This document shows, piece by piece, positions 37,906 through 47,249 of a DNA stretch of 64,000 bases. The translations under genes were made by a program, and so were the position numbers. Position 1 is the stretch's first letter. Each line of letters starts with the position of its first letter. The notes beneath the pieces were generated by a model, which saw only the letters and a program-made list of their open reading frames with translations, did no database searches and was not told the origin of the DNA. Source of the stretch: Microbacterium sp. MYb45 (GTDB taxonomy: Bacteria > Actinomycetota > Actinomycetes > Actinomycetales > Microbacteriaceae); the NCBI RefSeq assembly GCF_002979655.1, contig NZ_PCPG01000007.1:82890-146889 (forward strand), written 5' to 3'.

Positions 37906-39096
37906 ATGCGACGGCGCCGATCCCTCACCAGCCGCGGCGCCGGTGCGCTCATCGCGGCGCTGTGCTGCATGATCGCCGCCAACGTCCTCGGCGCCCGCAT
38001 CCTGCTCTACATCGGGGTGCTGCTCGCCGCCCTCACGCTGTTCTCACTCCTCGCCGTCCGCCTCCCCCGCCGCTCCGGGACGGTCACCCGTCAGATCTCC
38101 ACCGACCTGCTGACAGTGTCGGAGACCTCGAGGGTGACGGTGCGCTTCACGCTGCGTGCGCTCCGCGTGCCGCGAGGGCTGTGGCACGACGTGCTGCCCG
38201 ACGCCGTCACCGGCGACTCGGGCGGCGAGTACCCGCCCGAGACCGGTCAGCTCACCTACCTGATCACCGGCGTCCGACGCGGCGTCTGGCCGCTTGGGCC
38301 GCTCATGCTGCGCACGGTGGATCCGTTCGGGTTGGCGCAGCGCGAGCAGCCGTTCGGCGACACCCGCAGCGTCACCGTCGTGCCCGAGGTCTTCGCCCTC
38401 GCCCCGCTCGCCGTGCGGGTCGGAGCCGCCGGAGGAACCGCGCACACCTCGTCGACGAGGCTGGGGCAGGGCAGCGACAACCTGTCACCGCGCGGCTACA
38501 TCCCCGGCGACTCGATGCGTCGCATCCACTGGCGGGCGACCGCACACCGTGGGCAGCTCATGGTGCGTCAGGAAGAGGAGGAGTCGAGCCCTGACGCGGT
38601 CGTCGTGCTCGACCGCAGCAGTCGCCACTGGGACGCGCCGGGCGTCCACGCCGATCCGGCCTTCGAGACTGCCGTTTCCCTGTGCGCATCCGCCGCCATC
38701 CATCTCGCGTCCGAGGGCTACAGCGTCGACGTGATCGACGGCGCGGGAACTCTGCTCGGCGCCCTGCGCGGGCACGAAGACGACCGCGACGGACTGCTCG
38801 TGGCGCTGGCGATGGTGACCCCCCGCGGCGAGAGCCGGGACCTGGCGTCGCTCATCGGCGGCACGCCTCCTGGCCCGCTGGTCTTCATCACCGGGCGCCT
38901 CGATGAGGAGGACGCCGCCCTGCTGCGTCCGGCGGGAGCCACCGCCCCGATGCTGTTCAGCACCGAGCTGCTGCCCGGTGCCGCCGAGGCCTCCGTCCCG
39001 CACGGCTGGACGGTCGTGGAGATCGGCGAGGACATCGCCGAGGCGTGGGAGGATGCCGTCTCGGCGCGGATCGGGGTCGGCGATGTTCCGCGCTGA
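37906..39096 (+). CDS. DUF58 domain membrane protein
   Basis: A 396-residue protein with two N-terminal transmembrane helices and a C-terminal DUF58 (vWA-like) domain including LSPRGYIPGDSMRRIHWRATAHRGQLMVRQEEEE and VVLDRSS. Such proteins are believed to be partners of the neighbouring MoxR ATPase. ATG 37906 is 12 nt after the moxR stop; the gene overlaps the next start by 14 nt. Confidence 0.9.
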   Translation: MRRRRSLTSRGAGALIAALCCMIAANVLGARILLYIGVLLAALTLFSLLAVRLPRRSGTVTRQISTDLLTVSETSRVTVRFTLRALRVPRGLWHDVLPDAVTGDSGGEYPPETGQLTYLITGVRRGVWPLGPLMLRTVDPFGLAQREQPFGDTRSVTVVPEVFALAPLAVRVGAAGGTAHTSSTRLGQGSDNLSPRGYIPGDSMRRIHWRATAHRGQLMVRQEEEESSPDAVVVLDRSSRHWDAPGVHADPAFETAVSLCASAAIHLASEGYSVDVIDGAGTLLGALRGHEDDRDGLLVALAMVTPRGESRDLASLIGGTPPGPLVFITGRLDEEDAALLRPAGATAPMLFSTELLPGAAEASVPHGWTVVEIGEDIAEAWEDAVSARIGVGDVPR

Positions 39097-41350
39097 GCAG
39101 TCACCCGCGACCGCGGCCGCCCCCGCGCCGACCGCGCCACGGTGGCATCGCGACCGTGAGGAGACGACCGGTGTCGTCGGCCCCGGTGCGATGGCGGCTG
39201 CGGCGACGCTGGTGGCGACGTGGCCGTACACGTCGGTCATCTCTCCGGGCACCTGGTCGGGCACGGTCCTCGTCGTGGTTATCGTCGTGGCCGGCACGGG
39301 AATGCTGCTGCGGCACCTGCTGCGCCGACGGGCGGCATGGGTCCGGGACACCGGCACCCTCCTCACCCAGATCGTCGTGGCCATCGGCGCCGTGACGCTG
39401 CTCGTCGCGGGTGACACCGCGATCTTCGGGGTGGTCCCGACGACGACCACCCTCGCGGTGTTCGGAGCCCTCGGGGCCGCGGCCTTCGAGGAGGTCGCGT
39501 TCGGTTCCGCGCCGCTCGACGCCTCGCCCGGGCTCGCCGCCACGATGGGCGCCGGCTTCGCGATCGTCGCGATCCTCCTCGACCAGCTCGTGGCGCACCG
39601 CTCGGCCGTGCTGGCCGCGCTGCTGACCGGCGCCATCGGCGCGGTGCCGATGATCGTCACCCTGGGTGAGACGAACGTGATCTGGTTCGTGCTCTACGGC
39701 GTGATGGCCCTGCTCCTCTTCCGTTACACCGCGCGCCGGCATCCGGAATCGCCTCGCCGATCGTCGACCTCGCTCGCCGTCGCGCTGGGGGCCGCCGCGC
39801 TGGTCACGACCGTGGCCATCGCACCCGCGCTGCCCGTCGCCACGAGCATGGCCGGCACCGGCGTCGGCGTCACGGTCGACGCATCGCTGCGCCTCGGTGA
39901 CGACCTGCGCCAACCGAACCCGGTCGAGGTGCTGACCGTGGCGGCGGACGGCGAGACCGCCCCCTACCTGCGGCTGACGACGCTCTCCCGATTCGACGGA
40001 CGCGTCTGGCAGCCGGACCGAGGCGACCTGCAGTCGCAGGACGACGGCTTCGGCGCCCCGGAGTGGGGTGAGGAGATCGCGACGGAGGAGGAGAACACCT
40101 CCATCCGGGTGCTGCGCATGTCGAGCTCGTGGCTTCCGGTGCCGTACCCGGCCACCGCCGTGCAGGGTCTGAGCGGCTCGTGGCGGGTCTCCCCCGACAA
40201 CCGCACGCTCTTCTCGCGCAGCGCCGATGCCGTCGGCAACGATTACACCGTCACCTCGTCCCGCCTGATCCCGACGCTCGAGCAGATCCGCGCGATCGAC
40301 GCCGCGCCCCCCGTCGACGATCCCGAGGCGGAGCCCGTGGAACTGCCTGGCATCATCGCCGAGACGGCCACCGACGTGACCGCGGCTGCGAGCACCGACT
40401 ACGACCGACTCGTGGCACTGCAGAACTGGTTCCGCTCGCAGTTCGCATACTCCCTCGAGACACCGGTGCAGGAGGGCTTCGACGGCACGGGTGCGGAGGC
40501 CGTGGCGCAGTTCCTCGAAGAGCGCCAGGGGTACTGCGTGCACTTCGCCGGAGCCTTCGCGCTGATGGCCGAGAGCCTGGGGATGCAGGTGCGCATCGTG
40601 GTCGGCTACCTGCCCGGCGCGCTCACCGACGAGAAACGGGGCACGGAATCGGTGTTCTCCGTGACCAGCGATCAGCTGCACTCCTGGCCGGAGGTGCTCT
40701 TCCCCGGCGTCGGCTGGGTTCCTTTCGAACCGACCGCCTCCCTGGGCGTGCCGACCGCCTTCCGCGCAGGAGTGACGCAGGGCGGTGGCTCCGGAGACCC
40801 GTCCGTCCCCGTCCCCACCACGGCCCCGCAGAGTGAAGAGACCTCGGGGCCGGAGGTGGACCGCGAAGACGCCGGCAGCGACTCGGCGGACGGCGACGCA
40901 CAGCGTGGCCTCGACGCGATTCCGCTCGTGCTCACCGCACTCGGAGCCGTCGTGCTGCTCCTGCTGCCGGCGCTCATCCGCGTCGTCGAGCGCCGCGGCC
41001 GTATGAACCGGGCGCGAAGCGGGGACCCGGCCGCGGCGTGGGCCGAGCTCCGCGACACCCTGATCGACCTGCAGTGGGAAGTGTCCGATGCCGAGACCCC
41101 GCGCGTGCGTGCGGCCGGACTGGTGCGGGAGAGCCAGGTGGACCCGGAGGCGATGCGTCGACTCACGGATGCCGTCGAGCGGTCCAACTACGCCCGGTCC
41201 GGCGAGGCATCGGCAGATCTCTCCGAGCCGCTGCGACAGGTCTTGGCGCAGCTGCGCGCCAGCGTCGACCGACCGACCCGGGTGCGCGCCGCACTGCTGC
41301 CGCGGTCGCTGTACGCTCCGCGAGCCGCCGAGCCGGGAGCGGCGGCCTGA
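39083..41350 (+). CDS. TgpA-like transglutaminase-domain membrane protein
   Basis: A 755-residue protein with about six N-terminal transmembrane helices, a DUF3488-type extracellular region, then a transglutaminase-like domain with catalytic Cys in QGYCVHFAGAFALMAESLGM, His in DQLHSWPEV and Asp/Glu-region GWVPFEPT. A Ser/Asp-rich linker, one more helix (IPLVLTALGAVVLLLLPALI) and a cytoplasmic DUF4129-like tail follow. It probably modifies or cleaves wall peptides. It completes the MoxR-DUF58-TgpA operon and converges on trhO. Confidence 0.92.
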   Translation: MFRAEQSPATAAAPAPTAPRWHRDREETTGVVGPGAMAAAATLVATWPYTSVISPGTWSGTVLVVVIVVAGTGMLLRHLLRRRAAWVRDTGTLLTQIVVAIGAVTLLVAGDTAIFGVVPTTTTLAVFGALGAAAFEEVAFGSAPLDASPGLAATMGAGFAIVAILLDQLVAHRSAVLAALLTGAIGAVPMIVTLGETNVIWFVLYGVMALLLFRYTARRHPESPRRSSTSLAVALGAAALVTTVAIAPALPVATSMAGTGVGVTVDASLRLGDDLRQPNPVEVLTVAADGETAPYLRLTTLSRFDGRVWQPDRGDLQSQDDGFGAPEWGEEIATEEENTSIRVLRMSSSWLPVPYPATAVQGLSGSWRVSPDNRTLFSRSADAVGNDYTVTSSRLIPTLEQIRAIDAAPPVDDPEAEPVELPGIIAETATDVTAAASTDYDRLVALQNWFRSQFAYSLETPVQEGFDGTGAEAVAQFLEERQGYCVHFAGAFALMAESLGMQVRIVVGYLPGALTDEKRGTESVFSVTSDQLHSWPEVLFPGVGWVPFEPTASLGVPTAFRAGVTQGGGSGDPSVPVPTTAPQSEETSGPEVDREDAGSDSADGDAQRGLDAIPLVLTALGAVVLLLLPALIRVVERRGRMNRARSGDPAAAWAELRDTLIDLQWEVSDAETPRVRAAGLVRESQVDPEAMRRLTDAVERSNYARSGEASADLSEPLRQVLAQLRASVDRPTRVRAALLPRSLYAPRAAEPGAAA

Positions 41351-41404
41351 CGGCAGGGCTCCGGGACGCTCGGCTCGGGTCGGCTGGGTCGGTCGAACCC
41401 GCGT

Positions 41405-42295
41405 TCAGGCGGCGTGAGTCGTGCAGGACACGGCGACGCACGCCTCGCACACCACGAACTGCGAGCGGCAGGAGAGATCGGGGCAGTTGGCGGTGCGCTT
41501 GGTCGGCGTCCCGCAGCCGACGCACTCGCCGATGACCCGCGCGTGGTCGGAGAAATCGACGGAGCCACGGCCGTCGAACACATACAGCGAGCCGTCCCAG
41601 AGACCGTCATCGCCGTACTTCTCGCCGTAGCGGACGATGCCGCCCTCGAGCTGGTAGACCTCGCCGAAACCGCGCGCCGTCATCAGGCTCGACAGCACCT
41701 CGCAGCGGATCCCGCCGGTGCAGTAGGTCACGACCGGCTTGCCCTTCAGGTCGTCGTAGGCGCCGGAGTCGAGGAGCTGCACGAAATCGCGGGTCGTCTC
41801 GGTGTCGGGCACGACCGCGCCGCGGAACCGCCCGATCTGCGCCTCGAGGGCGTTCCGGCCGTCGAAGAACACCACGTCGTCGCCGCGTTCCTCGATCAGG
41901 CCGTGGAGTTCTTCGGGAGTCAGCCGCGTGCCGCCACCGACGACGCCGTGCTCGTCGACCCGCAGCTCCCCCGGGGCTCCGAACGACACGATCTCGTCAC
42001 GCACCTTGACGCTGAGCTTGGGAAAGTCGAGGCTGCGGCCCTCGGCATCGAGCCCCGTTCCCTCGCTCCATTTGATGTCGGCGTCGGCGAACGGCGTATA
42101 CGAGCGAAAGGAACGGAGCCATTTCTTCAGGACCGTGATGTCACCACCGAGAGTGCCGTTGATCCCGTCCTTCGAGATGAGCAGTCGTCCGCGCAGCCCG
42201 AGCGCCTCGCCGATGTCGCGCTGCCAGACGCGCACGGCGTCGGGGTCGGCGAGGGGCGTGAACGCGTAGAAGAGGACGATCTTGGGGGTTGCCAC
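41405..42295 (-). CDS. trhO: tRNA uridine(34) hydroxylase (rhodanese-related)
   Basis: The 296-residue protein matches the UPF0176/TrhO family: N-terminal acylphosphatase-like domain ([25 protein letters not shown]), the [12 protein letters not shown] block, and a rhodanese domain with the active Cys in [17 protein letters not shown] Cys-rich C-terminus ([19 protein letters not shown]...CEACVAVSC) looks like a zinc site. TrhO makes 5-hydroxyuridine at the wobble position of certain tRNAs. It borders the daptide-like cluster. Confidence 0.94.
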   Translation of the reverse strand: MATPKIVLFYAFTPLADPDAVRVWQRDIGEALGLRGRLLISKDGINGTLGGDITVLKKWLRSFRSYTPFADADIKWSEGTGLDAEGRSLDFPKLSVKVRDEIVSFGAPGELRVDEHGVVGGGTRLTPEELHGLIEERGDDVVFFDGRNALEAQIGRFRGAVVPDTETTRDFVQLLDSGAYDDLKGKPVVTYCTGGIRCEVLSSLMTARGFGEVYQLEGGIVRYGEKYGDDGLWDGSLYVFDGRGSVDFSDHARVIGECVGCGTPTKRTANCPDLSCRSQFVVCEACVAVSCTTHAA

Positions 42296-42358
42296 CCAGG
42301 AATCCTACGTCGGGTGCGGGTGGTGGGCGGAACCCGCTCAGAGCCGGTCCCGGCCGCG

Positions 42359-43093
42359 CTACTTCACGTCGCGCTTCAGAAACGCGACTGCGCCAACCCC
42401 GAGTGCCGCCACCACCCACCCTGCTACCACCAGCACGGCCAGCCATGTGTCGAGGCTGTCCTTCGGTTCCACTCCCAGGGCGGAGATGTCGAGCTGAAGG
42501 GCTTCGAGCATTGCGAGGAGCGGAAGGTAGGCGGCGCCGGCACTCCAGAAGGGCGCCACCAGCATCGCCGCCGCCATCGACATGGATGCGGCGAACAAAG
42601 CCACCAGATGGGTCTGGATGACGATCCCGAGCCCCATTCCCCAGAGGCCCGCGACAGCGCCGAGCGCAACGACGGGGCCGACCGATGACCACTGCACAGG
42701 AATGCCGCCCATGGCGATCATCAGCGCAATATGACCCCCCACCACGCCGGCGAGAGTGACGACCGCACCGCCGAAGGCAGCGGTGGGCATTCGGGTGAGG
42801 AAGATCACCCACCGAGGCTGGAGCATCAGACGCTGCGCGATGACACCATCTCGGCGGTCGACGGTGTACCGGAAGGAACCGTAAACAGCCGCGACGACTG
42901 CCCCATAGGTCGCGAGCACGGCCCCGAAGGGTGCCATGAGCGCCTCGCGGACATCAGCAGGCGCAGCCGCGAACTCCGGTGGGACACTCGTCGCCAGGGA
43001 GAGCGACATCACGAATGCCGCAACCGCGCTCCAGAGGAGGACGACGTCGGCCGTGAAGCTCCGGCTCTGAGCGCACAGAGCCCGCAGAATCAC
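42359..43093 (-). CDS. ABC transporter permease (daptide cluster)
   Basis: A 244-residue membrane protein with six hydrophobic segments, including VVLLWSAVAAFVMSLSLA and WLAVLVVAGWVVAALGVGAVAFL. No named family was recognised beyond an ABC-2-like permease. GTG 43093 overlaps the stop of the other permease (GTGA). It is the last gene of the cluster. With the second permease and the single ATPase it probably forms a heteromeric exporter or self-protection pump for the hydrophobic peptides; function is inferred from context. Confidence 0.75.
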   Translation of the reverse strand: MILRALCAQSRSFTADVVLLWSAVAAFVMSLSLATSVPPEFAAAPADVREALMAPFGAVLATYGAVVAAVYGSFRYTVDRRDGVIAQRLMLQPRWVIFLTRMPTAAFGGAVVTLAGVVGGHIALMIAMGGIPVQWSSVGPVVALGAVAGLWGMGLGIVIQTHLVALFAASMSMAAAMLVAPFWSAGAAYLPLLAMLEALQLDISALGVEPKDSLDTWLAVLVVAGWVVAALGVGAVAFLKRDVK

Positions 43094-43818
43094 GAAACGG
43101 CCCTTCGTCTCCGGTACCACGCGAGCGCGACCAGGCCGACAGCCCATGCGAGCGCGACAGCGAGGGCGGGGATGAACTCGAGCAGCTGATCCTGGTACCC
43201 GGGAACGCTCAGTGCGGCAAGAGCCAACCCGGGCGAGAACCGCGCCAGCTCGGGTGCGTTCCGCAGCAGCGCGAACTCCACCGCCATCGGGATGGCGAGA
43301 ACGAGAGCCGCCGTCACATAGTAGTTCCGTGTGATCCATCCGACGGCGCCCCCGACGAAGGCACCGAGCACGGAACCGAGCAGAGCTCCCGCATATATCT
43401 GCCAGGCATCCTGGGTGAGCACGAGCGAGAGTCCGTTCTGAGCGAGAAGGAAGTGCACCCCCACCGTCCACAGCACGAAGATGCACACTGACAGTGCGCT
43501 CGCGACAAAGGCACCGGCGACGAGCTTTCCCGTGAATGCGCGACGAAATCCGACGCCGGTCAGCGTTCTGTCCATCGAGCCGTAGTAGTACTCGCGGGTG
43601 ACACCGTATGCCCCGGCGAACGCCGCGGCGATGGCGGACCAGGCAAGCGGCTCCAGGAGCCGGGTCGTGGCAGCGCCAGCCTCGACGCCGGCGACATCGA
43701 AGCGGGAGCCGTCGGAGAAGAGAACGAACAGGGGCATGAGGAGCGCGATGAAGTAGACGGGCAGAATGGAGAGGCCGCTCACCGCGCGCAGCACCTCGCT
43801 CCGAATGGCTCGTCTCAT
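43090..43818 (-). CDS. ABC transporter permease, ABC-2 type (daptide cluster)
   Basis: A 242-residue membrane protein starting MRRAIRSEVLRAVSGLSILPVYFIALLMPLF, with about six helices and the ABC-2 motif TREYYYGSMDRTLTGVGFRRAFTGKLVAGAFVA. This resembles lantibiotic/bacteriocin immunity-type permeases. The start overlaps the ATPase stop (ATGA). It differs clearly in sequence from the neighbouring permease, so the two would form a heterodimer. Confidence 0.82.
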   Translation of the reverse strand: MRRAIRSEVLRAVSGLSILPVYFIALLMPLFVLFSDGSRFDVAGVEAGAATTRLLEPLAWSAIAAAFAGAYGVTREYYYGSMDRTLTGVGFRRAFTGKLVAGAFVASALSVCIFVLWTVGVHFLLAQNGLSLVLTQDAWQIYAGALLGSVLGAFVGGAVGWITRNYYVTAALVLAIPMAVEFALLRNAPELARFSPGLALAALSVPGYQDQLLEFIPALAVALAWAVGLVALAWYRRRRAVS

Positions 43819-44531
43819 GCGGGTGCTCCTTCGACCAGGTCGAAGTACTTGCTCTCGAGAGAATCGCGGTCGCTCGTCACGAGGTCGCCGAGCCGCCCGG
43901 CGTAGAGCGCGCGCCGCTTGATGACGACGACCTCATCCACGACCTGTTCCAGTTCGGCCAGTTGATGACTGGCGATCAAGACGGTGCCGCCGCTTTCCGC
44001 GAAGCCGCGGAGGAACCGGCGGAGCCAACGAATGCCGTCGGGGTCCAACCCGTTCGCCGGCTCATCGAGGATGAGAGTGCGCGGAGAACCGATGAGAGCA
44101 GCAGCGAGTCCGAGCCGCTGGGCCATTCCCGTCGAATAGGTCTTCACACGGCGACGGGCGTCTGGGGCGAGTCCGACCATCTCCAGGACCTCATCGACCC
44201 GGCCGGAAGATGCGCCGGCCGCGAGTCGGGATATCTCCAGATGCCGTCTCGCGGTGATCCCGAGCTCGAAGCCGAAGCCGTCCATGTGCACGCCGACGTG
44301 GGATGCGGGGTTGTCGAGTGCGGTGAATGGGGCACCATCGATGAGGCTGTCGCCGCTGGTCGGCGCGAGCAGGCCCACGATGCTGCGCAGAGTCGTCGAC
44401 TTGCCCGCGCCGTTGGGACCGAGTAGACCGACGATGGAACCGCGCGGCACAGCGAACGACAGCTCTTCTACGGCCGTCCGGTTCCCATATCGCTTGGTGA
44501 GCGCTCGGACTTCGATTGCTTGGTCGTTCAT
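43815..44531 (-). CDS. ABC transporter ATP-binding protein (daptide cluster)
   Basis: The 238-residue ATPase has Walker A GPNGAGKST (residues 38-46), signature YSTGMAQRLGLAAAL, Walker B LILDEPANGLDPDG and the switch His in IASHQLAELE. It is of the bacitracin/lantibiotic-export type. It starts 13 nt after the metalloprotease gene ends and is coupled to the two permeases, giving a cluster-encoded exporter/immunity module. Confidence 0.9.
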   Translation of the reverse strand: MNDQAIEVRALTKRYGNRTAVEELSFAVPRGSIVGLLGPNGAGKSTTLRSIVGLLAPTSGDSLIDGAPFTALDNPASHVGVHMDGFGFELGITARRHLEISRLAAGASSGRVDEVLEMVGLAPDARRRVKTYSTGMAQRLGLAAALIGSPRTLILDEPANGLDPDGIRWLRRFLRGFAESGGTVLIASHQLAELEQVVDEVVVIKRRALYAGRLGDLVTSDRDSLESKYFDLVEGAPA

Positions 44532-44544
44532 CCTGATCCTCTTT

Positions 44545-46224
44545 CTACTTCTCGTTCTGGGATGCCGAAAGTGGCTGCATCACGCCGGTGGCCCAGAGGA
44601 ACTCCCACAGACTCACCATTCCGAGATCGAACCTCGCCTGCCCGACCTCGGGAGGGCTCCCGCCTCTGTCGGATACATCCACTTCTGCGAAGGACACGGC
44701 CGAGACCGACACGCCCGCCGCTGTGGCGGGAACCAGAGCATCGAGCGGCACCCTCGTGGGCTCGGGTCGCTGCGGTCTCGCGGTTCCTTCACCGACCTGC
44801 CGGCTGCCCAGGATGCCGCTGCTCAAGAGCACGATAGGGGTCCCGTCGCGCACCTCCACTGCCGTTTGCCCGTCGGCGTGGACAAGGACCACCCGACCGC
44901 CTTCTGTGGAGAAGCCGAAGGTGGCGGTCATCGGTACGGGGATCACGGCTCCGGCGATCACGATGATCGCACCCAGCGCGGCGCAGACCGAGATGAAGCG
45001 CAGTCGCGACACACCTGACCGGAGCACCCGGTGCAGGGCCCTCCATAAAAGCCCCATCCCGACGAGCACGACGACGGCTTCCAGCGCCACCACGAACATC
45101 CCGAGACTTGGTCCGCCCGCGGCCAGAGATCGGACCGCGCGTGTGACGGCGAGCAGCACCAGCGTGATCGGTGCGATGAGGCTCGCGAGGCCGAACGGCA
45201 CGCTCCACCACGTGTTCACGCTCTTGCTCATGCGCCGTCCGCCGAAGAGGAGGCCTGTCAGGAAGTTCGCTCCGTCGCGAATCGTCCGATTCCTGAGGTT
45301 CGGCTCGTCCAGCGCACTCATGAGCGCGATGTACCCGTCGAACCGCACGAACGGGATCAGATTGACGAGGACGATGGCTGTGCAGGAGAGACCAAGGATC
45401 TGCAGGGTCTCGCGGACGACCGGTTGCGGAGCCACCAGCGCCGCCGTGAGTGCGATCGCCGCGACCACGGCGTGCACGGCGGGTCCGGCAAGAGCGACTT
45501 CCACGCGCTGCCGACGGCGAGGCAGGCGCCAGCCATCCGTCACATCGACGAAAAAGGCGGGAGCGAGATAGAAGAGCATGACGCCGGCGCGCCGGGGCCT
45601 GCCGCCGTAGCGCGTGAGTGTGAGGCCGTGGGCGCTCTCATGGAGCAGGGTGAGGCACGCGAGGACGGCGACGAGAACCACGATCGCCCCCAAAGGCATG
45701 GGCGTGGTGACGACGTTCAGCAGCTCTCTCGCCTGAAGGATGGCCGCCATGAACCCCAGGCTGAGCACGGCCGCAACGGATACCAGGATCGTCCGGCGTG
45801 GGAGGGGCGCGATCAGACGGTGCAGTCGACCGAAGATGGCGGCCGCACGAAGGGTTGCGATCTGCAGCGTGAACGGGGGCCGATAGGTCAGCCGACCGGG
45901 CGGCAGCTTGGTGTCGCCCTCGAGCAGCCCCGTGGCGCGGAAACGCTGGACCAGCTGGAGGAAGCTCTCGGAGGACTCGGATGCGGCGAAGCGCAGATGC
46001 AGATCGTGAAGCGAGGTCGTGCCGTCCATCGCCGACAGCAGGTCGACGACCGGCCGCGAAACCCTGGATGAAGGCACGCCGTGCAGCACTGCTATCCCCG
46101 TCGATTCATCGCCGACTCCCACGAACGTGACTCCGGTCGACAGAAGCGGACACGTGTCTGCAGTGAGCGGTGCTGGTGCGGAGCTCTTTCTCCTCCGAAG
46201 GGAACTAGTCGGAAACATCGCCAT
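44545..46224 (-). CDS. mpaP: Daptide-type intramembrane metalloprotease with N-terminal PqqD-like domain
   Basis: A 559-residue membrane protein. Residues ~22-105 (LSTGVTFVGVG ... VVDLLSAMDGTTSLHDLHLRF ... RATGLLEGD) look like a PqqD/RRE-type winged helix that would bind a RiPP leader. Multiple transmembrane segments follow with the site-2 protease zinc motif HESAH (195-199) and NLIPFVRFDGY (288-298), the M50 HExxH and NxxPxxxxDG pair. A C-terminal extracellular domain of about 110 residues is less familiar. It probably removes the leader peptide after modification. It overlaps the methyltransferase gene by 20 nt. Confidence 0.85.
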   Translation of the reverse strand: MAMFPTSSLRRRKSSAPAPLTADTCPLLSTGVTFVGVGDESTGIAVLHGVPSSRVSRPVVDLLSAMDGTTSLHDLHLRFAASESSESFLQLVQRFRATGLLEGDTKLPPGRLTYRPPFTLQIATLRAAAIFGRLHRLIAPLPRRTILVSVAAVLSLGFMAAILQARELLNVVTTPMPLGAIVVLVAVLACLTLLHESAHGLTLTRYGGRPRRAGVMLFYLAPAFFVDVTDGWRLPRRRQRVEVALAGPAVHAVVAAIALTAALVAPQPVVRETLQILGLSCTAIVLVNLIPFVRFDGYIALMSALDEPNLRNRTIRDGANFLTGLLFGGRRMSKSVNTWWSVPFGLASLIAPITLVLLAVTRAVRSLAAGGPSLGMFVVALEAVVVLVGMGLLWRALHRVLRSGVSRLRFISVCAALGAIIVIAGAVIPVPMTATFGFSTEGGRVVLVHADGQTAVEVRDGTPIVLLSSGILGSRQVGEGTARPQRPEPTRVPLDALVPATAAGVSVSAVSFAEVDVSDRGGSPPEVGQARFDLGMVSLWEFLWATGVMQPLSASQNEK

Positions 46225-47032
46225 CCGCCATTCCCCAGGCCCCCGCCCACGACGTCTTGAGAAGGAGGATCTCCGCTCCGAGGTGCGTTCGAACAGGAGA
46301 TACGGCAGGTTCGTGGAAGCCGGCTTCGACGAGTTCTCTCGCGAGAACCTCGTGGCTGAGCAGCTGCAATCGGCTGGTGAGGATGGTGACTTCGCCGCCA
46401 GGGGTCACGTCTGAGGCACGGACCCAATTGACCACCCGCGCCGCGCCGTCCGCTTCCACCTGCTGGGAGAAGAGATAGATGTCGTCTTGGCCTCTACCGG
46501 GGACTCTGATCTCACGCTCTGTCGGCACGGCGAGACTCTGCGCAGACGCACCTGTGGCGACGGTGAAGGCGAAGACGCCGCCGGGCGCGAGGTGACGCCG
46601 CACGTTCGCGTAGAGAAGCGACCTTCCTTCGTGATCGAGCAAGGTGATGGACGTCGCGCCGATGATGACGAGCTCGTACCGGGCCTCCAGCGAGAAGTGA
46701 CGCATGTCCGCGACGATGCACTCGACGGCCGACCGCTCCGGCAAGGCGCGTCGCAGGTGGGCGAGCATGTCGTCCGAAAGGTCGATGGCGGTGACTCGCT
46801 TGCCGGATCTCACCAGCGGGATCGTCACTCTCCCGCTTCCCGCGGCGAGATCGAGTACAGGCCCCGCGGCATCTCTCGCGAGTGCCAGCATCTCTCGAAT
46901 CTCGGCACGGTCGGGGCCGACGAGTCGCTCATAGAAGTCGGTGCCCTCCCCTTCGTACAGGTCTTGTTCCCGGGGACGCGCCCCGACCAGGTCGAGTCGC
47001 GCCTGCATGGCTTCGGTGATCAGTCCTGGCAT
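46205..47032 (-). CDS. mpaM: Daptide-type N-methyltransferase
   Basis: A 275-residue class I SAM-dependent methyltransferase with motif I VLDLAAGSGRVTIPL (residues 59-73), the acidic end of beta-2 AIDLSDDML, and VADMRHFS. In daptides the MpaM enzyme dimethylates the new C-terminal amine. ATG 47032 has RBS GAGAGG; the longer frame upstream crosses a stem-loop and lacks similarity. It follows the three precursor genes after a hairpin and overlaps the protease gene. Confidence 0.87.
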   Translation of the reverse strand: MPGLITEAMQARLDLVGARPREQDLYEGEGTDFYERLVGPDRAEIREMLALARDAAGPVLDLAAGSGRVTIPLVRSGKRVTAIDLSDDMLAHLRRALPERSAVECIVADMRHFSLEARYELVIIGATSITLLDHEGRSLLYANVRRHLAPGGVFAFTVATGASAQSLAVPTEREIRVPGRGQDDIYLFSQQVEADGAARVVNWVRASDVTPGGEVTILTSRLQLLSHEVLARELVEAGFHEPAVSPVRTHLGAEILLLKTSWAGAWGMADGDVSD

Positions 47033-47060
47033 TCGATGGCCTCTCAGCGTGAGCAGTGGA

Positions 47061-47087
47061 GTGCGGGCGGGTGTGGTCCGCCCGCAC
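47061..47087 (-). terminator. Stem-loop between precursor genes and mpaM (attenuator / mRNA stabiliser)
   Basis: Perfect 10-bp arms GTGCGGGCGG (47061-47070) and CCGCCCGCAC (47078-47087) with a 7-nt loop, located 8 nt after the last precursor stop and ending about 28 nt before mpaM. It has no T-tract, so partial termination or 3'-end protection of precursor mRNA is likely rather than full termination. Confidence 0.7.
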
Positions 47088-47094
47088 CCCTCGG

Positions 47095-47214
47095 TCAGGT
47101 TGCGATCGCTGCCGCACCGCCGATGATGGCGATGATGTAGCCCGCGTGCTCCCACCATTCGAGTGGTGCGTCGATCTGTTCGAGTTCCTGGAATTCCAGC
47201 GATCTCGTCAGCAT
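47095..47214 (-). CDS. mpaA3: Daptide-type RiPP precursor peptide (third)
   Basis: A 39-residue peptide absent from ordinary gene calls. ATG 47214 follows an excellent RBS GAGGAGG. The leader has LEFQELEQIDAP (residues 6-17), sharing F-x-E-L-[DE] with the other two precursors. The C-terminal half is hydrophobic (WWEHAG then YIIAIIGGAAAIAT) and ends in Thr, the residue that daptide enzymes convert to the dimethylpropanediamine group. The core is probably the last 17-19 residues; the leader cleavage point is not certain. Confidence 0.88.
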   Translation of the reverse strand: MLTRSLEFQELEQIDAPLEWWEHAGYIIAIIGGAAAIAT

Positions 47215-47249
47215 TTGGTACCTCCTCAATCGGTAGTCGGATACGACTA

